A DNA stretch of 64,000 nucleotides from Streptomyces sp. NBC_01353 (GCF_036237275.1 NZ_CP108352.1:310001-374000); one strand, 5' to 3'. Shown: positions 41,451 through 50,290, numbered from the stretch's first letter. The notes: generated from the sequence alone by a model not told the origin. Numbers and translations are program-made.

Positions 41451-41813
41451 TCATCGAGCCGGGGACCCGGGATCACGAACAGGCTGACCCACCTCGGATG
41501 ACCAATTGGGACGGAAACGTCCCATGAAGTCTGTGAAGTCGTTCCGGAGATACCGAGAATCGGACGGCTTCAGCCGGATCTGCTGACGGCTGCCTGCCCA
41601 CCAGATCTCGAAATCCGCAACCGTGCCCTCCGCCGGCCAGTCATCGCTTTGTTCCGGAAGCAACAGGACGTCGACGAAGCCTCCGACGCTCAAGCCGATG
41701 TCCACGAAGATCCCGATCGCACCGGGCCGGGGAACCTCCACGACGGTGCCCTCGAGAACCTGCCCGAAGCGCAGCCCCCTCCGAATCCGAGCCCACTCGG
41801 CATCTGTCACCAC
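41451..41813 (-). CDS. S1-domain-like hypothetical protein (120 aa)
   Basis: The product has RFGQVLEGTVVEVPRPGAIGIFVDIG and VGGFVDVLLLPEQ, the strand order of an S1-like RNA-binding barrel (G-x-V-x-x-V-x-x-G-x-F-V-D). The rest is ADFEIWWAGSRQQIRLKPSD. The start GTG is at 41813. Its role could be in RNA binding or in an element's toxin-antitoxin, but this is not supported further. Confidence 0.6.
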   Translation of the reverse strand: MVTDAEWARIRRGLRFGQVLEGTVVEVPRPGAIGIFVDIGLSVGGFVDVLLLPEQSDDWPAEGTVADFEIWWAGSRQQIRLKPSDSRYLRNDFTDFMGRFRPNWSSEVGQPVRDPGSPAR

Positions 41814-42167
41814 GAACGCATCTTCGCACCCTCGTCCCGGTCATGAGCAGCTGCACTCGGGCGGCGGAGTCCCGTCACGGACGTCGATCGCCCCGCCCGT
41901 CTGGGCGACACAGCATGCCCTCACTTCTCGTGAACAATCCCCGACAGACGGACGCTCAACTGCTGCTGAAACTCATCGACAAACGCTGTCGCTGAACGTG
42001 AACGAAGCGGGTGCGTACCGGCAGCTTCCCCCGCGGTCTGGCGGATCCGGCTCGATGCCGAACGGGTTCGTCTAGGTCAAGGCCAAGCGCCGATGGGTCC
42101 GGACTGCAGACTGTGCGTGACCTCCAAAGGCCCAGGCCGCCCAGGCCAACCGTGTCGCCTGCTGGTG

Positions 42168-42722
42168 CTACCTGTGTCGGTAGTCAGCCAACGGATCGAT
42201 CACTGCGGCGATGGAACGCTGCCACCAATCCGTGCCGTCCGCGCTATGGCAGCCCAGCTGAACGAGGATCTTGGTGGGAGCAGTTCTGCGCTCAATCTCG
42301 AATTCCACGATCGCCGTGGCGCCAACTGCTAGGGGGCCGATTTCAATGCTCTCCGGTCGCTCCGTTTGGATTTCTCCGCCCTCCTGCTCGCTCAGGAACC
42401 AGGCGGCAAGTGGCAGCCCCTCCACTCCATCGCCAGACACGGTGGCTGTGACGGAGCTCAGCGCAGGTCCGTGGACTTGTCGCAGCGTGATACCGCCCGC
42501 GTCCCTCCTGTCTCTGATCCGCACGTCCTCAACGGCGAACTGTGGACCGCGGGCCTCTCTGCGTTCTTCCTCCTCTCCTTCGATCTGACGTCGCATCAAA
42601 GCAACCTGCTCCTCGGCTGACTGGGCCGCCGTCTTGGCCGTGCGTGCCTCCCCGTACGCGACAGCAGCGGCCCCCACACTCACGACAGCGGTGGCGATCG
42701 CCGCAATCAGTTCGCCGTCCAT
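42168..42722 (-). CDS. Membrane-anchored hypothetical protein (184 aa)
   Basis: From ATG at 42722 the protein has a hydrophobic start (MDGELIAAIATAVVSVGAAAVAYG), a coiled coil (QSAEEQVALMRRQIEGEEEERRE) and a beta-type C-terminal domain (AVEDVRIRDRRDAGG, SVTATVSGDGVEGLPLAAWFLSE). AAGGGAAA precedes the start. This layout is common in streptomycete hypothetical proteins. No function recognised. Confidence 0.6.
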   Translation of the reverse strand: MDGELIAAIATAVVSVGAAAVAYGEARTAKTAAQSAEEQVALMRRQIEGEEEERREARGPQFAVEDVRIRDRRDAGGITLRQVHGPALSSVTATVSGDGVEGLPLAAWFLSEQEGGEIQTERPESIEIGPLAVGATAIVEFEIERRTAPTKILVQLGCHSADGTDWWQRSIAAVIDPLADYRHR

Positions 42723-42849
42723 AGTTTCCCTTCCGAAGTAGACCCGCATGGCAGTGCGCCCTGGTATCTGTAGTGCTTCGGACTGAAGCTGACGGTCACC
42801 ACACAGTTAGCTGCCGGCCAGGCGTAGGCGGTTTCATTCGCACGGTGGA

Positions 42850-43073
42850 GCGCTCCCGTACGTGCGCCGCGCCTTCACTACGGCCCTTGGCCAACCGCGA
42901 GCTCGCCACCCTGTTCGCACCGCACGCCCGCAGCCGGGCCATGGGCGCAGGACTTCCGCGCCGGCCTCGCCGAAGGCAGCGAAGCCGTCCGGGCCGTCGA
43001 ACAGGGCTTGGACAAGGCCTTCCGGGCGATCGGCCACGTCTCATACAAGGAACCTGCCGGGCCCGAGCCCTAG
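42850..43073 (+). pseudogene. Low-confidence decayed frame
   Basis: Pieces with natural character are NRELATLFAPHARSRA and, in another frame, AQDFRAGLAEGSEAVRAVEQG and LDKAFRAIGHVSYKEP with a stop at 43073. Together they suggest one small decayed protein. The family is not known to me. Confidence 0.3.
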
Positions 43074-43140
43074 ACCCTGCTGCGCCGGGTGTCTGTGCGA
43101 TGTACTGGTCAGTTGATCGGTTGTGCTTGCCGGTTAGTGA

Positions 43141-43776
43141 TCACTGATGCGAGGTGGGAACCGAATCGAGCTCCTGATGCTGCCGATCCGGCCCGTGGAC
43201 AACGTTGGGCGGACCGCCTTCGGACCTTGGAGGTCGTCGCATGGACCCCCACCGCGTCTTCCTCCCCCCACGCGTCTGCGCGTGCTGTGCCCGCCGGTGC
43301 AGCGAGTCCTCCAGCAGCCGGTTGTGGTACTCGTCCGACACCCACGTGTACAGCGCCGTCGTGGCGGCGTACCGGTGGCCGACCTGGTCCTGGACGAACC
43401 GTTCCGGGTACCCGAACTCGATCAGGTGCGTGATGTAGGTGTGCCGCAGGCAGTACAGCTCCAGCTCCTGGCTCAGCCCGGCCAGGTCCCTCACGAGGGC
43501 GAAGACCTCGTCAAGGCGCCGGGGGCTGATCCTGCCGCAGCGCTCGGTCACCCACAGCGCCGGATACGCGCCCGCCCCGAACCCGTCCCGCACCTTCGTC
43601 GTCCGCTCCTCCAGCAGCGGGATTCTCCAGTCCATCTCCGGAACCGTGAGCACCGTCCGCCGCTTCGGCGGGCTGCCCCGCGACGCCTTCCCGAACCTGA
43701 CCTCCACGGAACCGAACCGCCCGTACTCCTTCGCCCGCGGGTTGTGCCGCAGATCGTGCAGATCCAGCATCACCAC
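43141..43776 (-). pseudogene. Tyrosine recombinase, C-terminal part
   Basis: The frame reads LDLHDLRHNPRAKEYGRFG, GSPPKRRTVLTVPEMDW, LELYCLRHTYITHLIEFGYP and QDQVGHRYAATTALYTWVSD. The H/RxxR...H...Y set is present, with LRHT...GH...Y. The N-terminal half is replaced by the end of an HNH-type gene fragment at 43770. A ribosome-like GAGG precedes MVMLDL, so a truncated protein may be made. After SLHRRAQ the tail is unusual. Confidence 0.8.
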
Positions 43777-43997
43777 CTCCCGGCGCCGCGTGCGAACTTG
43801 TCGCGGGTGTAGCCCGCCCGGGACGCATCCGCGATCAGGAGCTGATCCAGGGCGTCAGCGAGAGCCAGGGTCGCGGCCTGCGGCGGCGCAGCCGGGACTG
43901 CGGGAGCTGCGGGCGCGGCGAAGGCCGTGGAGGGCGCGGTGAGCGGGGCGATGGTCAGGGTGAGCGCGGCGAGGCCGCGGGCAAGGTTCTTGATCAC
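43770..43997 (-). pseudogene. N-terminal stub of a secreted HNH nuclease
   Basis: GTG at 43997 starts MIKNLARGLAALTLTIAPLTA, a signal peptide with AFA-APA cleavage area, then LALADALDQLLIADASRAGYTRDKF. I recall HNH nucleases of streptomycetes opening with this signal peptide and L-x-x-AI/L-x-x-L-x-V-AD-x-x-R-x-GY-x-R-x-x-F. The stop at 43770 comes at the junction with the integrase remnant. The catalytic part is gone. Confidence 0.6.
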
Positions 43998-44384
43998 GAA
44001 TGCTGGCCTACCGGCCAACCCCCGGCGGCGACCGCCGGTTTCGCGGTCGGCTCAGCCGGTCGGGTGAGGAGGTTCACCGCGGAAACGGTCTCCCGCATCC
44101 GGCCGTACGGCAGGCACCGCACGCCAGTTCGGCATCCGTACAAGGTGCCGGGCCGAGTTGTGTCTCGAAGCGCTGTCAGTCGTGCCTGGGACACTCCGCG
44201 GCATGGCCGTCTCGCTCACCTGCGTCCGTTCCGGCCGGTGCGTTCACGGCGCCGCCGTCCGGCGCCAGCAGGAAGTACTGCTCGCAACCGTGCTTCCGGG
44301 CACAGCAGACCGAGGACACCGCGTGGGTCTCGCGGTCGTGCGTTCACTGTGAAGGCGAGTTCCGCGGCAGGGCAATGAGGCCGC
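43998..44384 (+). other. Debris with a possible zinc-ribbon piece
   Basis: A plus frame around 44255-44370 reads SGASRKYCSQPCFRAQQ and RSCVHCEGEFRGRAM, two CxxC pairs as in small zinc-ribbon proteins. It has no start or flanking domain. The remainder of the stretch is non-coding in appearance. Confidence 0.3.
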
Positions 44385-44436
44385 CTCAGGGGCTGGCCCC
44401 GGCAGGCAGAACAGCCCGCCGGGGCCAGCCCCTGAG
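44385..44436 (-). terminator. 19-bp perfect hairpin
   Basis: CTCAGGGGCTGGCCCCGGC and its exact inverse GCCGGGGCCAGCCCCTGAG flank a 14-base loop. It starts 7 bases beyond the stop of the 44443 gene on the minus strand, so it is almost certainly its terminator. Confidence 0.85.
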
Positions 44437-44442
44437 GACCGG

Positions 44443-45087
44443 TCATTTTCGCCAGAACAGGTGGTGCGTCACCCCGCTCGGGCTGGGAACGACCTCCAGG
44501 TGGAACCGGTCGAGCAGCTCATCGGGGGACTCCCAGAGTCGTACTCCGGACCCGAGCTTCACCGGTGAGACCGCCACGTGCAGGGTGTCGACGAGGTCGG
44601 CGTCGAGGAACTGCCGGATGGTGGTAGCCCCGCCGCCGAGTCGGACGTCTTTGCCCTGCGCCGCCTCCCGGGCCTGCTCGAGGACCGTGGCAGGGTCGCC
44701 GTCGACGAAGTGGAACGTGGTGTCAGAAAGCGTGAGCGAAGGGCGCTCGTGGTGGGTCAGGACGAAGACCGGGGTGCGAAACGGGGGCTCGTCACCCCAC
44801 CAGCCCTGCCATTCATGGTTGTGCCAGGGCCCGCGCTGGGGCCCGAACTTGTTGCGGCCCATGATCTCGGCGCCGATGTTGCGGGCGTAGTCCCGCGTGA
44901 GGTAGTCGTCCAGGCCCCGGCTCCCCCCGGGGTCGGTGCGCATGGGCCAGCTCGCCGTGGCGCCGGCCCAGGCGAATAGCCTCTCGGGCTCGACATGACC
45001 GAACGGCCTCTCGAGGGTCTGGTCCTCACCGGCACCGATCCCGTCACTCGAGACGTTGAAGTTCTGGACTCTCAGTAGTTGAGCCAC
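44443..45087 (-). CDS. Dihydrofolate-reductase-family protein (RibD C-terminal type)
   Basis: The 214-aa protein reads LLRVQNFNVSSDGIGAGEDQ, AEIMGRNKFGPQRGPW, FRTPVFVLTHHERPSLTLSD, DVRLGGGATTIRQFLDADLVD and VAVSPVKLGSGVRLWES. These are the marks of the RibD-C/DHFR-like group (GGG-x-TI, PV-LG-G-x-R-L). GTG at 45087 has AGGAGG at the right distance. Substrate and role are unknown. A strong hairpin ends it. Confidence 0.85.
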   Translation of the reverse strand: MAQLLRVQNFNVSSDGIGAGEDQTLERPFGHVEPERLFAWAGATASWPMRTDPGGSRGLDDYLTRDYARNIGAEIMGRNKFGPQRGPWHNHEWQGWWGDEPPFRTPVFVLTHHERPSLTLSDTTFHFVDGDPATVLEQAREAAQGKDVRLGGGATTIRQFLDADLVDTLHVAVSPVKLGSGVRLWESPDELLDRFHLEVVPSPSGVTHHLFWRK

Positions 45088-45162
45088 GTGTTCCTCCTGT
45101 GTTGTCGCAACAGTGGTGAGACTTGCCGGGCCGGGAAAACTCATCGCTGCGTCCGTGACCGG

Positions 45163-45426
45163 TCAGAAACTGGGCTGGAGCGTGTTCAGAACCCCGCGAG
45201 GGCTTGCAGGTCGTGGAGGACTGGAACTCTGCGGACAAGGTGCCGACCGCTCGGAGAGGCGACTGCCGGGAGGCAAAGGCCGGACACGCTCGGAAAGACC
45301 CCGCTGGGTCACCTCGGCCCGGCGGACCTCGGCCCGCTCCTTGACAACCTTGTATGCCAGTCGTGCCAGGCCACCGACCACGGAGGTCATCCCGACCACG
45401 ACCATCGCCATCACCGTCGGATCCAT
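45163..45426 (-). CDS. Small protein with one membrane helix (87 aa)
   Basis: From ATG at 45426 (site GAGAGGCAG) the product reads MDPTVMAMVVVGMTSVVGGLARLAYKVV, then a charged helix KERAEVRRAEVTQRG and a less convincing Ser/Pro tail. The first 50 residues look natural; the end may be wrong. Function unknown. Confidence 0.4.
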   Translation of the reverse strand: MDPTVMAMVVVGMTSVVGGLARLAYKVVKERAEVRRAEVTQRGLSERVRPLPPGSRLSERSAPCPQSSSPPRPASPRGVLNTLQPSF

Positions 45427-45633
45427 GATCTGCCTCTCGACCTCCGCGGTGCGTTGTACTCCGCGTCTGGGTCCTAGAGCAAAGAGGAGGCCCGAGGGTG
45501 ACATCGCACCAAAGAGAAACTTTCACGACAAGATCACGAATGGCGATCGGGGGGTGACGGGTTGTCAGTGGTGGGTGCTTTCATGGGTCGGTTGCGCAGG
45601 GAGGCGCACCACGATTGGTAGGGGGATGTTGCT

Positions 45634-45993
45634 GTGCCGTTAATCAGGACGTACAAGAGGGCGGATGGGACGGTGGTCCGGGAACACTCGCGGTTGCCGG
45701 CCGGTGCGCGACGGCAGACCGCGATCGCCTTCGGGATCGTGGCGGTGGTGGTCATCTTCGCGAATTCGGGCACGGCGGCCACCGGCTCGCCCGGCACGGA
45801 GCGGTTACCGAAGCCTGGGCCGTCGACGGTGACGTACCCGATCAAATGGCCGGACGCAGACAGGCCGGCACCCCGGTCCACGCCACCCGTGAAGTACCCG
45901 ATCAAGTGGCCTGGGTGGAAGGAGGCGGCTCCGCGGCCGACACCGACGGTCTCGTATCCGATCAAGTGGGAGCGCAACGGAGACGGGCAGTGA
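45634..45993 (+). CDS. Membrane protein with three YPIKW repeats (119 aa)
   Basis: The protein starts PLIRTYKRADGTVVREHSRLP, has one hydrophobic segment QTAIAFGIVAVVVIFANSG, and its outer part carries TVTYPIKWPD, PVKYPIKWPG and TVSYPIKWER, three copies of a Pro-rich unit with YPIKW at about 26- and 24-residue spacing. GTG starts it. Its stop overlaps the nuclease gene by GTGA, so the two are translationally coupled. I do not know the family. The repeats could be a ligand or cell-wall-facing motif. Confidence 0.6.
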   Translation: MPLIRTYKRADGTVVREHSRLPAGARRQTAIAFGIVAVVVIFANSGTAATGSPGTERLPKPGPSTVTYPIKWPDADRPAPRSTPPVKYPIKWPGWKEAAPRPTPTVSYPIKWERNGDGQ

Positions 45994-46688
45994 GCCGCCG
46001 CCCGCCCGCACGGCGGCGGACCGGCCGTCGACGCACTCGGAAGGCGTCCGGCGGCGAGCAGCTCGTCCTCATCGGAGGAGGGCTGCTGCTGGTGTGGCTC
46101 ATAGTCGTGGGAGTGCTGCGCTTCCTGGCCAACAACCCCGTGGTCCCGGTGCTCCTGGTCCTGGTCGTCGGCGGCGCGGTGGCCGTCAGGGTAGTTCAGC
46201 ACCGGAAGACGGCGCAGTGGGAACGGGTGAGGTCACAGGGTCTTCGCTACGCGCTCTCCCAACTCGACGGGCTCCATCACCGGGAGTTCGAGCACGCTGT
46301 GCGGGACCTGATGCGTCGCGACGGCTGCGGGGACGCTGTCCAGGTCGGCGGTGCCGGGGACAACGGCGCGGATGTGAAGGCAACCGATCCGTACGGGAGG
46401 CGCTGGGTGATCCAGTGCAAGCACCGTAAGGCCGGCCTGGCCGGGTCCGCGGTGGGCACCCCGGATCTGCAGGTCCTCAACGGCACCGGGCGGCCGGTCC
46501 ACAAGGGGGACGTCGTTGTTCTCGTGACCAACGGCAAGTTTTCCAAACCGGCGGTCGAATTCGCCCGCTCGCAGCGGCTCCACCTGGTCGATCGTGCGGT
46601 CCTGGGCGAGTGGGCGAGCGGTTCCCGACCCATCTGGGAACTGCTGCGGGCCGTCCCACCACCGAGGCGGCCAACTTCGCTGTCCTGA
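45990..46688 (+). CDS. Membrane-anchored Mrr-type restriction endonuclease
   Basis: Two hydrophobic segments (QLVLIGGGLLLVWLIVVGVL and FLANNPVVPVLLVLVVGGAV) precede a PD-(D/E)xK domain of the Mrr_cat type: GLHHREFEHAVRDLMRRDGC, VQVGGAGDNGADVKATDPYG and WVIQCKHRKAGLAGS, giving the D...QxK catalytic set, then VVLVTNGKFSKPAVEFA and LVDRAVLGEWA. Mrr-type enzymes cut modified DNA (established for the family); membrane anchoring suggests action on entering DNA, which is inference. It is the second gene of a pair. Confidence 0.8.
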   Translation: MSRRPPARRRTGRRRTRKASGGEQLVLIGGGLLLVWLIVVGVLRFLANNPVVPVLLVLVVGGAVAVRVVQHRKTAQWERVRSQGLRYALSQLDGLHHREFEHAVRDLMRRDGCGDAVQVGGAGDNGADVKATDPYGRRWVIQCKHRKAGLAGSAVGTPDLQVLNGTGRPVHKGDVVVLVTNGKFSKPAVEFARSQRLHLVDRAVLGEWASGSRPIWELLRAVPPPRRPTSLS

Positions 46689-46889
46689 GCAGTGGCTGTA
46701 ACAAGGGGGCCCGCACCTTGGTTCTGATGCGGGCGCTCTGCGAACGGCGCGGGCTACGCGGGGACTGGCCGCGCCGACGGGCAGCAGCTTCTCCGGCCTC
46801 CTGCCCTGTGGCCGCAGCACCGACGATCACAGGTCGCGGCACCCGCCACCCCCAGCCTCCGACCCCTCCGCGACCTCCGGGAGACCCCA

Positions 46890-47440
46890 TACCGCTGCCG
46901 ACGCGCCCCGTCCGGCCGCTCGCCCTGCCCGTCGTACCGCTCCTGGCCACCGCCCTGATGACCGCTGGCCTGACCGGCTGCTCCGCGCTGTCACCGTTCA
47001 ACACATGTGACGAAACGGCGACGCGGCTGAAGGACCTGCGCTCTCAGTCGATCCTGAACTCCACCCCCGAAGGGGCTCGACTCGGTTGACTCGCGCTGCA
47101 TCGACGACACCGGCGACGCCTGGCTGTACGCCGCGCGCGCCTACGCCTTCCCCGGCTCCCGGCAGAAGGTCGTGGACTTCTACCGCACCACGGCCAAGGC
47201 GGACGGCTGGCACCTACAGCACGACCCCTCAGATCCGAACACCCCCGAAACAACGGCGGGACTGTGCTTCACCAAAGGCGGAGACGGCGAAGCCCTCCTG
47301 CTGACCGTGCAGTTCACCACGGCCAGCGATCTGAAGTCTGAGTACGACTACGAGGCCGGCCGGAGTTCGATTCGGGCTCCGGATTCGAGATAGAGGTCGG
47401 CTCCGAGACGGACGGGGCGAAAACCGGCTGTTTCGACTGA
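46890..47440 (+). pseudogene. Lipoprotein gene with two frameshifts
   Basis: The first frame reads LALPVVPLLATALMTAGLTGCSALSP, a lipoprotein signal with LTGC lipobox, then TCDETATRLKDLRSQ. Near 47080 the frame moves and continues VDSRCIDDTGDAWLYAARAYAFPG, VDFYRTTAKADGW, TTAGLCFTKGGDG and TASDLKSEYDYEAG. Near 47370 a third frame adds EFDSGSGFEIEVGSETD and ends GCFD at 47440. It was a secreted or surface lipoprotein. No good start codon remains. Confidence 0.65.
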
Positions 47441-47695
47441 CACCCTGGGGCTTCACGAACAGGCCACAGGGCGGACCGCAGCCGGCCCTGCCCTGGGGTG
47501 ACGGTGTCGGTGTCGGTGTCGGCGACGTGAGCAGGCCGCAGTCGCGGGGGACCGCGGCCTGCCGGTGCGTGCGGCCGAACCTGGCGGGACCAGGCCGTCT
47601 CTATTGGATCACCGCGCGGCCCTGATGAGGATGCCCGCGAGGTGGAGGCCGGCCTACCGGACCAACGACCCGATGATCCGAATGGGACGGCCTCG
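47441..47695. other. Intergenic stretch
   Basis: A short run of GGTGTC-type repeats near 47503-47523 is visible. No gene was seen. Confidence 0.4.
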
Positions 47696-48070
47696 GTGCA
47701 GGATGAGCCCGTGCTTCCTCCCCGACTACTGTGGCGTGATCCCCGGCCCATCCCCCGGTTCAATCGACAGGAGCCGGTAACCCAGATCGTCCGTGACCCC
47801 GGCTTCTACGAACCGAGCGATGAGGACGACTGCTCGAGGTACGGGTACTTCTGCCAGGCGCATGACCGCCACTACTGGCACGAGTCCTGCGGGGAAGGGC
47901 CGCATCTCATCGCCTTGCACTGCCAAGAGCATGGGCCGGAGAGCATGTGGCCGCAGCCACTCATGCTGATGTTCCCAGAGGGGTTCGACCCTCCGCTGAG
48001 CGACGCACAGCTGGCCTGGGTGCGGGCAGACGACGACCTGTCTAGGCGTGATCCGAAAGAGACGGCCTAG
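47696..48070 (+). CDS. Hypothetical protein (124 aa)
   Basis: The product reads VTQIVRDPGFYEPSDEDD, RYGYFCQAHDRHYWHESCGEG and PQPLMLMFPEGFDPPLSDAQL. Cysteines and histidines in the middle (C-x3-HDRHYWHESC) may bind metal. GTG at 47696 is provisional. The stop TAG lies in a CTAG (48067-48070) followed at once by an IS end (GGCCTGTCCGGCGGATCA). Confidence 0.55.
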   Translation: MQDEPVLPPRLLWRDPRPIPRFNRQEPVTQIVRDPGFYEPSDEDDCSRYGYFCQAHDRHYWHESCGEGPHLIALHCQEHGPESMWPQPLMLMFPEGFDPPLSDAQLAWVRADDDLSRRDPKETA

Positions 48071-48145
48071 GGCCTGTCCGGCGGATCACGCCGGGCGGTC
48101 CACAGGCGCTGATTCGCTGTAGCGACCCGCCGGACAAGGAGCTGG
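48071..48145 (+). mobile_element. Solo end of the CTAG-type IS
   Basis: GGCCTGTCCGGCGGATCA follows the CTAG at 48067-48070 and matches the outer end of the copy at 49648-49665. No transposase part follows; an inverse-like GACCCGCCGGACAAGG stands near 48130. It is the residue of an insertion. Confidence 0.6.
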
Positions 48146-48213
48146 GTGAAGCAGGTTGGGCACGCCGTTAAATGCCTCGACATCGGTCACGGTGATCGGG
48201 GACGCTTCGCGCG

Positions 48214-48720
48214 ATGACAAGAATCGACGACACGCCGCCCGCGTGGGACGAGCGCACTCAGCTCACCACGTTTCTCGACTACGCACGTGACACCGCCCGC
48301 GCCAAGTGCGCTGGCGTCTCAGCGGAGAACGCCGGCAAGGCGCTCCTGCCGGGCTCACCGCTGATGACCATGAGCGGAGTGATCAACCACCTCCGCTGGG
48401 TCGAGTACTACTGGTTCCAGGTGGTCTTCCTCGGCGAGGAAAACCGGGGCCCCTGGACCGAGGAGGACCCCGACCGCGAGATGCGTATCGCCGTCGACTT
48501 CCCGCTCACACAGTTGCTCGACGAATACGCCGAACAGAGCGCCCGCTACCGCGAACTGGTCGCCGGGAACAGCCTGGACAAGCAGGCCCAGCGAGCCATC
48601 CGCGACGGCCTCCACGTCGACTTGCGCTGGATCCTCCTCCACCTCACCGAGGAGACAGCCCGCCACAACGGCCACCTGGACATCCTGCGCGAGCTGCTCG
48701 ACGGCACGATCGGCGACTAG
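48214..48720 (+). CDS. DinB/DUF664-family protein (168 aa)
   Basis: The protein reads LTTFLDYARDTARAKCAGVS, MTMSGVINHLRWVEYYWFQVVFLGE and LRWILLHLTEETARHNGHLDILRELLDG. The helix with H-L-x-x-VE and the late HL-x-EE-x-ARH-x-GH-x-D supply the metal-binding histidines of the DinB four-helix bundle. This subgroup includes thiol (mycothiol) transferases in actinomycetes (family knowledge). Its TAG stop lies within CTAG at 48717-48720, next to an IS. Confidence 0.85.
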   Translation: MTRIDDTPPAWDERTQLTTFLDYARDTARAKCAGVSAENAGKALLPGSPLMTMSGVINHLRWVEYYWFQVVFLGEENRGPWTEEDPDREMRIAVDFPLTQLLDEYAEQSARYRELVAGNSLDKQAQRAIRDGLHVDLRWILLHLTEETARHNGHLDILRELLDGTIGD

Positions 48721-49665
48721 ATCCAGCGGAGATCACGGGCGGAGCCAGAGTCGGATCGAGGCGACGGTGACGGTCCCGTGGAAGATGTAGCCGCGCTTGT
48801 CGAACCTCGTGGCCACGGCCCGGGAGTTCTTCAACGCATTGATCGTTCGCTCGACTTCGTTCCTTCGCTTGTAGATCGTCTTGTCGAAGCCTGCGGGCCG
48901 GCCGCCCTTGCTGCCCCTTCGTTGGCGGTTGGCCCGCTGGTTCTTCGGTTCGGGGATGGTGTGCTTGATCTGGCGTCGTCGCAGGTAGCGGCGGTTGCGA
49001 CGGGAGGAATACGCCTTGTCGCCGCCGAGATGGTCGGGCCGCGTGCGCGGGCGTCCGCCGCCGAGGCGGGCGACACGGATGCGTTCCATGACCGGGATGA
49101 GCTGCGGAGCGTCGCCCCACTGGCCCGGAGTGATCAGCAGGGCCAGGGGGCGGCGTCCACCCTCACCGGCGAGATGGATCTTGCAGGTCAGGCCGCCCCG
49201 GGAGCGTCCGAGTCCCTCGTCGGGGCGGTGCTGCCGGGGCGTGCGTCTTTCCCCGGCACTCCTGGCGGTTTCCTACGAGCCCCGGCGGCGTGCTGATGGG
49301 CCCGGCAGGAGGTCGAATCGACGCTCACCATCGACCAGTCGATCCGGCCTTCCGTGTCGGCGTCGGCCAGGACGGACGCGAAGATCTTGCCCCAGGTGCT
49401 GTCCGCCGACCAGCGTCTGTGCCGTTCGTACACCGTCTTCCATGGACCGAAACGCGCAGGTAGATCCCGCCATGGCACCCCCGTGCGCAGTCGGTACAAG
49501 ATTCCGTTGATGACCCTCCGGTGCTTGGCCCACCGGCCGCCGCGCTGACCGGACTTCGGCAGATGCGGCTTTAGCCGGGCCCACTCCCCATGCGTTAAAT
49601 CCCCCGCCCCATGCTCATGCCAACGACCCGAAGCCACGACGGTCACATGATCCGCCGGACAGGCC
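48721..49665 (-). mobile_element. IS5-type element inserted in CTAG (about 945 bp)
   Basis: The element lies exactly between CTAG (48717-48720) and CTAG (49666-49669), as expected for a 4-base target duplication. The outer end at 49648-49665 is GGCCTGTCCGGCGGATCA (minus strand); the other end (ATCCAGCGGAGATCACG) is less similar. It carries one transposase in two overlapping frames. Fragments of the same element type are at 39582, 48071, 57570 and 58202. The flanking gene stops share the CTAG. Confidence 0.85.
48733..49646 (-). CDS. IS5-type transposase in two frames (OrfA 49188-49646, OrfB 48733-49089)
   Basis: OrfA has LKPHLPKSGQRGGRWAKHRR, GVPWRDLPARFGPWKTVYERH and VSVDSTSCRAHQHAAG (first Asp). 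OrfB has HLGGDKAYSSRRNRRYLRR (second Asp) and YKRRNEVERTINALKNSRAVATRFDKRG (Glu region). The DDE set is complete over both frames. The middle (DEGLGRSRGGLTCKIHL-like) is only open in the OrfB frame, so the elements may use a frameshift near 49240, or a base has been lost. Confidence 0.8.
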
Positions 49666-50289
49666 CTAGGGCACCGGGTTTCGGGGCCTGACCCCTAGGA
49701 GGGCGAGTGTGGCGGTCCGTAGCCATGTTGCCGCCTCTTCCACGGACATGCGGTGCGCCCCAACCTCGTCGCCTGCTGCGTGGCCGAGAGCGGTGACTGC
49801 GGCCACCAGCCAGGTGGCTGGTGGTGCGGGGTCGAACTCGCCCGACGCCTGGCCCTTCTTGACCAGCCGGGTGAGCCGGGCTGCGACGGGCTCATGGCGA
49901 GCCTGGTCTGCGGCGGCGCCGGCGCGGGTGCTTCCGAGTTGGAGGAGCGCTGGGTTACGTTCGAACAGTCGCCAGCCGATGGCCTGGAGCTGCAGTAGCT
50001 GGTCCAGGGCGGGACCGCCGTTCTCTTCCGCCTCGTCCATCGCGGCCATGGCCTGGTCCGTGATCCGGTCGGCGACAGCGTCCAGCAGCGCGTCACGGTT
50101 GCCGAAGTGCGCGTACACGGTCTGGCGGGTCAGGCCGGCCGCAGCGGCGATGGCAGCCAATCCGGCGTCGGGCCGCTCGGCCAGCAGTCGGACCGCGGCG
50201 TCCAACACCGCGGCCCTGCTGCGCTCAGCGTCGGCGCGACGGCGCGGCCGTGCCCGCGACGAGTCGCCCGGGAGTTCGAACGCAGCCAA
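49666..50289 (-). CDS. TetR-family transcriptional regulator
   Basis: The HTH reads ADAERSRAAVLDAAVRLLAERPDAGLAAIAAAAGLTRQTVYAHFGNRDALL, typical of TetR. The C-terminal part is helical and ends LALLGVRPRNPVP. TTG at 50289 is the start. It is divergent from the NTF2-like gene with TCTTAC-N6-GTAAGA repeats between them. Its TAG stop is part of CTAG 49666-49669, which is also the IS target site. Confidence 0.85.
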   Translation of the reverse strand: MAAFELPGDSSRARPRRRADAERSRAAVLDAAVRLLAERPDAGLAAIAAAAGLTRQTVYAHFGNRDALLDAVADRITDQAMAAMDEAEENGGPALDQLLQLQAIGWRLFERNPALLQLGSTRAGAAADQARHEPVAARLTRLVKKGQASGEFDPAPPATWLVAAVTALGHAAGDEVGAHRMSVEEAATWLRTATLALLGVRPRNPVP

Positions 50290-50290
50290 C

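Noticed and set aside
47503-47523. GGTGTC repeats as a regulatory element
   Set aside because: There are only about three copies, and no gene start is within a sensible distance.
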